From Allolobophora icterica (lineage: Eukaryota > Annelida > Clitellata > Crassiclitellata > Lumbricidae), in contig OY744607.1 in the NCBI GenBank assembly GCA_963556255.1, forward strand, positions 53,807,283 to 53,871,282: 64,000 nt of DNA. The letters are read 5' to 3'. The notes under the pieces were generated by a model. It ran no database searches. It was given only the letters and a program-made list of their open reading frames with translations, and had not been told where the DNA came from. Made by a program: the position numbers and the translations under genes. Position 1 is the first letter of the stretch; each line of letters starts with the position of its first letter. Below, in pieces: positions 9,926 through 21,900 of this stretch.

Positions 9926-12900
9926 CTAAGTTCAACAAGAAGTTAAGCAAAATGGTAAAATAAGGCAATGTAAACAGTAAATAAAGGTAAGGTAAGGTGA
10001 AAAATAAATAAAGGGAAGATACCGTATCTCACCTTTATTTATTAAAGGGAAAGGTGAATGTAGTCTAAATTAACAAAAAGGTGAATAAGGTAAAATTGCA
10101 CAAAGGTAAGTTATGGCAAAGAGGTAAAAGGTAAAGAATGAAGGTACTGTAAGTAAAATAAAGGTAAGGTAAGGTTAATGGTAATTAAAGGCAAGGTAAA
10201 AGTAAATAGATGTATTGTAAACAGTAAATAAAGGTAAGATAAGCAGTAAATAAAGGTCTATCTAAATTACAAGACTGAAATCATTCCGATTACATGGTTT
10301 ACGAAATCTTGTCATGCTTAAAAGTGTGTTACTATAATTATAATTAAACATTTATAAACATTTATAAAAGCGTTACTTAACGATTCAGAGGCGAAACGCA
10401 GTATACAGCGAACTGCAATATGCGACTGAAGCCTTTACTTTCCAAGCGGATGAGACCATTCCGTACGATTGTCATCTCGTATTGTTAGGACGGGTATTCT
10501 CTTAAAGAGGCGAAATATAAACAAGCACCTTGCAGTTAAATTGCTTACGCTGGGTCGTCTGCACATCTGAAGACGATTTTCTTCCGTTCAACGTCAGCTT
10601 TCAGATTCAACAGAGTTCCAGTCTTACACGTCTCCCTATGCAACATGCAAGCCAAACATACAGCGAACATTGTAATAGTAATTGAACATTCATATAGCAC
10701 CACTCTAAGAGCAACACAAATTATGATGTCAAATGTCATTACAAGCAAAAACATTACATCAGTTAGTCGAACAATGCACGGTAAACAGGAAAAAGTCGCC
10801 CATTGTGGGCCCACACACACTCCGGGAACCCAACCAATGCTTTGTAATGGTAATAGTACACACAACATGTTGACGTTGACATTCAGTTATGGAAGCGAAT
10901 TAAATGATCTAGTTAATGGTCTTGGTGTGTCACTAAAGGACAATATGTCTTATGTTAGCTCGCAGGTTTATAACGCTGATGCCTTCGGGGAGTTGCAGCT
11001 TGATTTGGTTGTGTATTTTTGTGTTTTCCGGAGTTTCGTATTATTTCTTGTTTTTCGTTGTTCTAATCTTCGTGTTTCTGCTTTGAGCGAAAATAAAGTA
11101 TAAAGTATATATTTTTGGAACCCGTCGGTCGAGAGGCGCACTGGTCGGCAAGATGGAGAGACATAGGTTGAGCCCGGAAGGAGGAGTACGGTACATGTAA
11201 ACTGTGTGAACCAGCTCTCGCTCGACCAGCCTGGACAGAACAGGAACTATGGAGATAGAGCGAAAGTCTGGTGGAAGAGTCGGAGAATCGAGAATCGATG
11301 AGTTGCCCATTACCTTACTCTCCCTTATCTAATTACGTGATGAGGTGCATATTACCATACTCTCCCTCTCCTATTAACTGATGAGGTGCACATTACCCTA
11401 CTCTTCTCAATCTAATTAACTGCTTGGGTACGCATTACCCTATTCTCCCCATCTGATTACGTGATGCGGTGCACATTACCCTACTCTCTCCATCCAATTA
11501 CCTAAAGAGATGCATATTACCCAAATATCCCCTATCTGACCGATTACCTGATGTCCCGTGGATTATTGCTCTTGTAAATCAGTTGAACACGGAGCACGGG
11601 ATTGCGTCTAAATTCCAAGTTGGGAAGTTCGTACAGGGCAAAGATACTGCAATCAACATACAATCAGTCAATGCCAAATCAGTGAATCAACATTATAGTT
11701 AAACAATTCACTTGATTGGAATGGATTTGCATTATGCCTCCTCTATTTGGGGAATGAAAACTTTCTTCTTTCAACAATCAATTTACAATCAATACACAAT
11801 CAATACACAATCAATATACAATCAATACACAATCAATATACAATCAATACGCATCAATATGCAATCAATAAACAATAAATACGCAATCAATACACAATCA
11901 ATAAGCAATCAATACGCAATCAACATGCAATCAATACACAATCAGTAAGCAATCAATACGCAATCAATACGTTGTTGATGAACAATCAACTGTACTGACA
12001 TGGAATTATTTGGGGGATAGAAGTTTGTCTTGCTTTCTCAACTGTACACTCCTGCAAATCCCACATCAATACACAATAAATATTATTATTATAATTATTA
12101 TCTTACCTTAGTTTACCTTGCCTCACCTTTCTTAATTTCAACCTGGCTTTGATTACTAGATCACTGCTATCATAATGCTCAAAGCATCAATTTATACCTT
12201 ACAAGTTATATAGCGGCTCTATGGAAATTGGTCAGACTTGACTTTGACTTACCTTAACTCACATTGCTCCTTCTTACCTCCCCTCACTTTACCTTGCTTA
12301 CCTTGTTCTATCTTATTACATCACCTTACCTTGACTTGCTTTATCTCACCTTACCTCACCTTACCTTACACTGCCTTACTCTACCTTTCCTTATCTTGCC
12401 TTGACTTATCTTGGTTTGACTTACCTTGCCTTACCATGTCATATCTTACCTTTCCTTACCTCGACTTACCTAACCTTACCTTATCTCCTCTTACCTTGCC
12501 TAACCTTACCTTATTTCATCTTACCTTACCTTACCTCGCTTTACCTTACCTTATCTTACCTGACCTCAACTTGCCTGACCTTACGTTGCCTTACCTTACT
12601 TTGCATTGCCTTACCTGACCTTATCTTACTTACCTTCGCTTATCTCACCCTGCCTAACTTAATGTTATGCTACCTGACCTGACCTTACCTGAAGTTACCT
12701 TGCCTTACCTTCATCTGGATTCGTGAAATGAAGTTTCGCTTAAGTAAGTAAACTAGTGATAGGTTTACCCGGCGGGGTTGTAAGCGAGGCCGTTACTACC
12801 ATTCAGCAGAAGGTGGACGACGCCTTGAACAACATGGGCAAACTGAATGAAAACAGAAACAGGAATTTCCACCGAATTGCAAACTGAATGTATTTATCAA

Positions 12901-15900
12901 AATAGTTCCTATAGCGCTTTTCGGTACTTTACAAAAGGTACGATCTGATTAGATTCAAATTTAGATTAGATTCAAATTAGATTTAGGTTGGATTAAGATT
13001 AGATTTAATTAGATTTAGATTACATTATATTTAGATTTAGATTTAGATTTAATTAGATTTAGTTTAAATTTAGATTATATTTAGATTAGATTCAAATTAG
13101 ATTTAGGTTGGATTATATTTAGATTTGGATTTAATTAAATTATTTAGATTATATTTATATTTAGATTTAATTAGATTTAGTTTAAATTTAGATTATATTT
13201 AGATTAGATTTAGATTAGATTAATAGGCGTTGTATGATTAATACATTTATTTCGGAATTCAGGCAAGCAGTTTGCTTATGATCCATTTGTAAATGGTAAG
13301 TCATGTTACGTTATGTAAAGTTAATGTTATGTCAAGTTATGCTAAGTTATGTTGTATAAACAATATCTTACAGCTGCCAGGACCGTGACGTCGATCTTAT
13401 ACCAGAGTCGGACTAGGACCATTTTGGGGACCTTGCCATTTCAAACATGCAATTGGCCCCGGATCCAACCAGGCCCATAAAAATGCAGTATTATACGAAT
13501 TAATTTGATAGATCTATTGTGGCGACATAGTTGGCGATGGTAGTTCTGGTTCAGTGGTCGCTTTGCGAGTTTGCATCTATTTAGAATATCTGTGCATTCA
13601 TTCATTCATTCATTCATTCATAGATTTATATAGCGCCTCTTCAAGAGAAATACTCAGAAGCGCTCCCGACTCCAGCACGGCGAAAAAGAGCAGTTTTCAA
13701 GCGGTCATAGAAGGTGCAGAGGAAGATCAAGGATGTAGGCGCAGCTCAGGTGGAAGGCCATTCCATATGGTCGAGCCGACCACCGAGAAGGCGTGGGTCT
13801 GCATCCATCACAGCATTGGCGTATAGTTAATTCCTTTCTGCCCTAGGGGCCACGTGCGTTGAAACCAGGGGGGGCCATGTGCCACGTGACCAGACGGTCG
13901 GACCGCCACATACTTATCTCTATCTCACCTGCAACATGAACTGCTCAGCCTCTCTTTGCCTCTTTTCCGCAAACGCTTGAAGACCAGTCTGTTCCATCGT
14001 GGTTTCATTGTGTTATGTAATGTGATGGAACATTTATACACACAGAAGCGCCAAACACGCGGCTAACAGTCAGCTGAACAAGACTTTTTAGTAGTCTAGA
14101 AAAATCAGCAAAATCTCCAATGTTATTAGGGTCAAGCAGCAAAAGTGGAAGTCCATTCCAGATCGTCGTGCTGCAGCTGTTAAGTCGGGAGCGCCTCTGA
14201 TGAGTCTCTCTTGAAGTGGCGCTATATAAATTTACAATTACCATTACCATTACCTAGCGTTGGAACAGGAATTACGTGATCCTTACGCTTTGAGACAGAG
14301 CCTTCCAGTATGAGTTCTCAGCCTGCAGAGGGCACGTTATACTGTCCGATGCGGGACAGGAAACGTTGTTGAATCCAGGGTATTTGATCTGACCGCACCA
14401 CGCGTTGAGATCCTTTACGACGTAGCCTAAACACGCACATTTCAAACTATAGATACTTCTGCATCTGTTAAGCGCCAACGTCTATTCTTTTTGGAACCAG
14501 GGTTCATATATAAATTGTACGCATATTATAGAATTTCATTTGTCCGAGAACTCCTACAAAGTTAACTATTTAAAACTACTCCCAACCAAACTACTCATGT
14601 ATAATATATGTATATAAATGTATGAATACAATAGTAATAATAAAAATATAAATAGTAATAATAATAGTAAATTTATTATTATCATAAAAATTAATAATAA
14701 TAAGAAGAAGAATAATGGTAAAAATTACTATTATTACTATGATTATTGTTTTAATTATACATATTGAAGTCACCGGCAATTATCACCTTTATTATTATTA
14801 CTATTATTATTTTTTATTTCATTCCCTCAGGGACTTGGTAATTATTAGTATAATTATTCTGGAATGGCTACCACTCTTCAGTGTCGGACAGAGCTTTGAC
14901 AAAGTAACCGCTGAATGCCACGGCATTAAAGCGTCGAAAAGTTATGGAGAGTCGCTGAAACAGAAAGCTGTAGCTTGAGTGAGGTGACGGCCTAAGCTCG
15001 ATATAAAATCAAGGCCCATGATGTTAATTGGGCCTAACGTTTCAACAGCTAGCGATATGAAGACATGCGACTTGAGGAGAGCATTGTATTTCTTGTTTTT
15101 TCTGTCCTTAGCCGTCTCTTCCGCTGCTCCGGGTCGAGAGACTGTTGCGGAGAAATATGATGGCGCGAGCGCATCCACCACCGTGGCGTCCCACACTAGG
15201 CCCCTGCCGGCTCTCCAAGGGATGAGGGTTATGCCATCCGGTCTTTTGCCGTCTGATCGGCTCAAGCCCCGTTGCTCCTTAACCGCAGGGCTCGGCATAT
15301 CAGGTCGGTGATAACACCGTGTCTAACCACACGCCCAAAGCCTAGTGCGCAAGACAGGCCGTGTGTGTCGCAATCGAAGGTCGCCGGTCGTGTGTTTGCC
15401 GTGTGTTGATGTCGACCCTCGACTGCTTGTTCTTTTACTTGCACTTTTATTTAACGTGCCTAACTTTTCTATAGAAGATTCACGACGAACTTTGTTTAAT
15501 TAATAAATGAATTTAATTAAAGAAACAAATATATACGATAACTCTACGGGAGCTTCCACGTAGTATTAAAGCGTTTAGTTATTAAATCGGACTATCTCAA
15601 TGTTGCTTCGTACAGCCTAACTACAGATCGTTCTTCGCGTCAGTCTCTGAATCTGACGGACTATACTCTGCCGCCGCCGCTGGTCGTTCCTCTCGATGTT
15701 GATCGCTCGACCGATGTTCACACGACGCCCTCGTCAGTAGTACAAGTCCCGTATTCTCCTTTTCCTTCTGTTAAGTAGGAACTTCAGCGTCCGTCGGTCC
15801 GCCCCCTCCCCACGTCATGCTATCGTCAATTAGTGTCAGATTGCTCTTCGAGCCGCGGGTCGTCGCTCGCCTGCAGCGCGGGCGGTGTCTGGTTTCACCT

Positions 15901-18900
15901 TAGCCGCGAGGTGTCCTATTACACCTTGGCTGTGTGGTGTCCGATTACACCTCGGCCTCGCTGCCTTCATTGTTGACCAAGTGGGGACTGGCTTTCGTCC
16001 GTCATCATTCCATCTCGACCGCCAACGACGACTCCATCGTGATGATGATGACATCTCGTCGTTGTCGTCGATCTCCTCACGCGACAGTGTGTAGCCTACC
16101 TCTGGCGGTGACAAGTGTGTAGCAGGTGCGTGTGTGGTTCGCAAATGTTGGCTCCTATAGCCGCAAACCAACAGCCACCCTAATCGCCTCATCGCCCAAC
16201 ACGATTTTCAATGCAAAAAAACAATAAATTATTTAGGTAAAGTCCTTGATCATTATTTATTTTTAACTCCTTTCTATGCAAATTTTTTCCTGTGCAAAAA
16301 CGTCATTTTGCCCACCCCAAAATTAAAATTGGAATCCTAAACAATTTTTGCGCAGCCCTAAAATATTCCTGCGGACGCCCACGGCCGCTAAAGAAGTTTC
16401 CACACTGTACAAGATTAAATTACATTAGATCAGACTGGGTTGTCCTGGATTGGATTAGACTAGATCAGATAAGACTGGAATGGATTAGACTAGATTGAAT
16501 CAGATTCTAACCTCCCAGAATGTTCGCTGTCGTTACAAACCTTCCGACTTTCACTATATAGTCATAAACGAACGAAGTGGAAACAGAGCTCCAGTACAGC
16601 GCCTACATCGACATTAGTTATGGTATAATAAGATATGGTATAATAAGCTGTGGTGATAAGGTAAGGCGTAATCTGGTAATATATAATAAGGAAAGGTATA
16701 GGGTAAGGTATTATTGTAAGGCTAGGCATAATGCGCTAAGTCATATAAAGATAAAGCGTAACGAGGTGAGGCATGAGGTATGGTATAATAAGGTAAGGTA
16801 TAAAAGACAAGGTTTAATCAAAAATGAGGTATAACAAGGTATGGTATAATAAGGTATGGCATAATAAGTTATGGCATAATAATGTATAATCTGTTAAGAT
16901 ATCATAAGGAAAGGTATGGGGTAAGGTATTATAACGTAAGACGTAATAATTTAAGGTATAATAGGATAAGGTGTAATGAGGTATACATGGTACAATAAGG
17001 TAAAGCATTATAAGACAAGGTATAAAAAGGTAAGGCAACAGGTAGGACATAATAGGGCAAAGTAAAAGAAAGGTATAATGAGGTAAGGCATGATAAGGTA
17101 TGGTCATTGCAAGATAGGGTAAGGCGATAGAAGGTTTAAGGTCGTAGACAATAAAGTAACATACCATAAGGTCAAGTTCAATTAGTGCAAAGCAAAGCAC
17201 GCCAAGTAAGGTAAGGTAAGGTTCACTCACTCTTTCATTCAAAGAATTTATATAGCGCCTCTCTGAATAACTACTCAAGTTGCAATAAGGCGTGACAAGG
17301 AATGGTAAGGTAATAAGGTCAGGTAAGGTAACATAAAGTGAGGTTAGGTAAAGTGAGGTGAGCATGGTAAAGTAAGGTAAGTCAGGGTAAGGTATCATAG
17401 TAAGGCGAGACAAGACATGGTGATATGTAAGGCAAGGTATTTAAAGCAAAAAATGTTAAGGTAAGGTAAGTTAAAGTAAGGTCACACAAGATATGGCGGT
17501 ATGTTAAGGTATGGTAAGTCATGGTAAGATGATGAGAAAAAGCATGGTGGTATGCTAAGGTAAGGTATGTTATGGTATGGTAAGGTAAGTTAAAGTAAGA
17601 CAAAGATGGTGGTATGGTAAGCCAAGGTAAGGTGAGGTGGTGGTATGGTAAGCCAAGGTAAGGTGAGGTGAGCTGTATGGTGTGTGGTAAGGCATGGTGT
17701 GTCAGGGTGTTGTTAGTTATGGTATGGTCAGGTATGGTAACCTTTTTGCGCCGTTCGTCACTGGGATCTTCAATACTTCTCTGCCGACTGGAGAATTTTC
17801 ATCGAACTTCACCGAAGCACATATAACCCCAAGATTGAAGAAACAATCGCTCCAGTGTGATGAGCCATCCAGCTACCGTCTCGAAAGTGTCCATTATCGA
17901 AGCTTCTTGAGAAAATACTAAGTGTCCAGCTAATGGATTATCTCACCACATCTCACTTGCTATCAGGACAACAATCGGGATACAGGTGGTCTCATTCAAC
18001 GGAGACAGCTCTTCTAAAAGACTAAACAGATCTCGTTGAGACTGCTGACAGAGGAAACCACGCACTGCTTGACGCACTGCTTGGCCTCCTTGATCTGTCA
18101 GCCGCTTTCGACACAGTGGAGCACCCCATACTTATTGAGCGCTTTTCTCGTACCTTCGGGATAGGTTCCGAGGCGCTGGGATGGATCCGCTCCATACCTG
18201 TACTGTGCGTCGTCTCCTCCACGGGGTACCTCAGGGGTCGATTCTTGGACCACTGCTGTTCCTTCTGTACACCGTGGATCTAAGTAACCTTGCCTCCCGC
18301 TTGGGCCTGTCGTCTCAGTTCTACGCCGATGACGCTCAGTTATATACGATTGATCCCTCAGCTTCAGCTTGGAATGGAGCTCGGTGTTGATGAGGTTGAA
18401 ACCTGGATGAGGTCGAATCGTCCATTTCCTGAATCCTGGCAAAACAGATTTCCTCTGGTGTGCGACGCGCAGACGTCCTGGTCAGTTGAGTGCCGTTCTC
18501 TTGGAGGTCTGTGGGGGTACGGTTGCCACCGTCTGATGCGGTTCGTGACTTGGGTGTTCTACTCGAGTCTGACCTGCTGATGACGGGCCACGTAAATCAG
18601 TTGGTCGGCAAATGCTTCAACCAATTGAGGTTAATCAGGAGCTGCATACGAGCAGTGCCTTCCGAGGCAGCAAAAACTGTATAGTCGTCTACTTCGTGGT
18701 CACTCAGTTCGACCGCTGCAACAGCCTACTCGTGGTTGCACCTAAGTATCTATTGGACAGACTGCAGTCCGTCTTGAATAATTCGGCAGCCAGACTAACA
18801 CTACTATGCATGATTTCTGATGTTCTGCCAAAAACATAATTTTCTAAAAGATTTTAGTCTGCTGATTTCAAAAATGATATCCGCTTTTCTGTATGACGTA

Positions 18901-21900
18901 GGGTTTTCCTGAGAATCACCATTATCATATTCAACATGGCTGAATCTGTAAGCGGTTACTTTAGAAGACGTTGTGTTAATTCACCTGATTCATTTTGTTT
19001 CATCTGTGGAAGCTATACTTTACGGAAACAATGACAGAACATAACCGAGTTTGTGCAGAAAGCTTATCGTGCGTATTTTGGCATGAAGTTAGGAGACCAA
19101 GACAAATCATGGGCGCCTCACGTCGTATGCAAGACATATGTGGAAGGTCTAAGAAACTGGAGCAATGGTGTAAAGAAATCTCTAAGCTTTGGAATTCCTA
19201 GAAATCATGTTGATGACTGCTACTTTTGTATGGTAAATACTAAAGGCTACAATAACAAGAATAAAAAGGAAATTTTGTATCCAAATTTGCCATCGGCCTT
19301 GAGACCGGTACCCCAGGTTGTTGTAAACCAATTTCTTGGCAACAACAAGGCACCAAATTATGAACAGATTGTGAGAAATATGTTGTCTGCATTTAAAAAC
19401 TTGGTTGCAGAATGAGTCTCAAGGTACATTTCTTGTTCTCTCACTGCATTGTTTAACAGTCACAAAGGGGAAACAATGCGAAATTTGGTATCCCCACTAT
19501 CTAGACTGAAGTTACGCCTATCTGAATTAATGTGTGCGTGGCCTCCACGCGCGGCTGAAGTAAAACTGCTTAGCTATGAATGCAGACGTTGGAACGATAT
19601 TCCGCCTTCGATTCGATAAACGGTTTTTAGGAATAACTCACTTTATTATCGCTCTGTGGCATTAAACATTCCTCCCTATCCTGGAATCTTTGATCTCAAT
19701 CTGTGATGACAAAACGTGCAGAAGCTTATTCATAGATTGGAAATCTGTAAAACTGCTTAGCTATAAGTGCAGACGTTGGAACAATATTCCGCCTTCGATT
19801 AGGAATAATTCACTTTGTTATCGATCTGTGGCATTAAACATGAGTGCAGGAATGACAGATGGCCTTTATTATCGCACTGTGGCATTAAACATTCCTCCCT
19901 ATCCTGGACTCTTTGACCTCAGTCTGTCCTTACAAAACGTGCAGAAGCTTATTCATGGATTGGAAATCTGTTCTCCTTCTTCAGTCAATTGAAAACAATA
20001 ATGGTTCTGATGAGCTAAGCAAAAGTGTGATCTAATGTGTAACGCTAAGAGGCTAAGACCTTGATTATGGTGACCTTCTAAATGAATGCACGCATCTCAA
20101 GCACCACAACGCCCTTCAAACCTCTCAACCTTCTTACATTCGCCAGCTACTCACCATCCGTCCAGGTCTACTCGCTCATCATCATACCTTTCTCTATCTC
20201 GGCCTCCAGTCTCTTCCTCTTTGAAATTCTGTAACCGTTACCTAGTCTATGCTGTACCGGCTCTTTGGAATGATCTTCCAAAAGATATCCTTCTGTTCAG
20301 TGTTATTTAAGTTTCAGTTAACTTTTCAGTTTCAGTTATAGTTTTAGTTTTGCTAAAACTTTCCAGTTTAGTTTTAGTTATAGTTTTCAGATCTTTTCAG
20401 TTTTAGTTTTAGTTTCAGTTTTCAAAACTTTCGAGTTTCAACTCAGTTTTGTGCGCATTCCACAGAAGCAACTGAATTTCATTTTTTTATTAATGACATT
20501 CATTCATTTTGATTAGCTTTCATAGTCAAATCACATCATTGATGATTGACTGCATTTGAAAAATAGGCTTATAGTCCAGGCTTGGAATTTAAAAGTCTCT
20601 AGAAATGACTGTAAGAAGCAAATCATAACAATTTGCTACTAGGTGTTTCTAGACTAATTTGACCCTGCTGAAAACGAAAATCGCGGTTAGCAAGCTGGAG
20701 TTTTAACGGTTGCATGGGAAAACAAGATGGCGACCAAAATGGCTCTAACGCCAGCCTCATCAGGATGGAGTGTGATGAAGAAGGTGTTCACGCACCAGTG
20801 TGGTCTACAAATGATTCTGTGCCACAGTCGTGTATAGAGTTTGTCTACTGTAAATCATGCAAAGTTGACAAGTGTTGCACCAAGCGCTGCTCCTGTCGAA
20901 GTGCGAACTTGCCATGTACACATAGGCCTATGTGCAATTGCATTCACTGCAACAATGCTTGAAATAGCTGGAGTCTATATCAGTCAGGTCATGAACATAA
21001 ATATTGCATACGTAATGTATAACATGGTTCAACTGCAATCACAAGATATAAAATTTTTTATGTATTTGACCAAGAAAACACTACTCCAGACCGGCCGCCA
21101 TTTTGTTTTATAGCCATTTGAAGACATTGGTCGCCATTTTGTCCGTCATTTTCTTTTGCGGCAGTGCTACATATGTGTCTTTAATTCCATCACATTCCTT
21201 GATTCGGAAAATGTTAATTTAGATTCTAACATCATGTTTCCATCGCATACATAACTTAACTCATAGCCAAATGAAGATACGGGCCACCATTTTGGCCGCC
21301 ATCTTGTTTTACCATTCAACCGCTAAAAATCCAGCTTACTAACCGCGATTTTTCGTTTTCAGCAGGGTCAAATTAGTCTAGAAACACCTAGAAGCAAATT
21401 CAAATTGTTACATGATTTCCTTCTAACAAGGTCATTTTGAGATTCAAGGCCTAGTCTATTACCGCTAACGAGAAATCTGACAGAGAAAGGACTCAAACGG
21501 ATGTTTGCTTAAGCGATATTGCTTTCAGAAATGTGCGCCGATCAGTATGTGCGCCGCTAACCGTTGCAGACATGTCTGCCACTCGGTCTGTGCGCCACAC
21601 AAGAAAAATTAATTCAGTTTTCAACTTTCAAGTTTAGTTTTAGTTTTAGTTTTGTACTTTTCAGTTTAGTTTTAGTTTCAGTTTTCAGAACTTTTCAGTT
21701 TTAGTTTTAGTTTCAGTTAACTGAATTAGAACTTTTCAGTTAACTTAAAGTCACTTTCAGTTTTAGTTAACTTAAATAACACTGCTTCTGTTAGCTCATC
21801 CTCTTATCTCTCCTGTTAATTTCACCTCTCCTCCGGTTGAGCTCTCCTCCGCTGCTTTCCACTCACGACTGAAAACCGAACTCTTCAAGCTATCCTATCC

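Noticed and set aside
9756..9968. Minus-strand 70-codon frame as the true cyclase C-terminus
   Set aside because: Attractive because it has CYLPNC, but exon 7 ends in a phase that does not enter this frame at any visible acceptor, and its stop lies beside the poly(A) signal. Kept only as an alternative.
10645..11103. Plus-strand frame with LTFSYGSELNDLVNGLGVSL as a gene
   Set aside because: Also present in unit 2 (32669-32899) at the conservation of the surrounding intron; no family recognised, and no splice or start evidence.
11322..11545. CRISPR array
   Set aside because: Repeats are degenerate and contiguous with no unique spacers; the host is an animal.
12238..12682. Long Leu/Pro/Tyr-rich open frames (also 16814-17603, 34141-34585, 43863-44861, 24133-24415)
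   Set aside because: They arise from stop-free reading of TTACC/GGTAA arrays; no domain and overlapping frames on both strands.
12945..13230. Telomere
   Set aside because: TTAGAT array is internal to an intron and degenerate.
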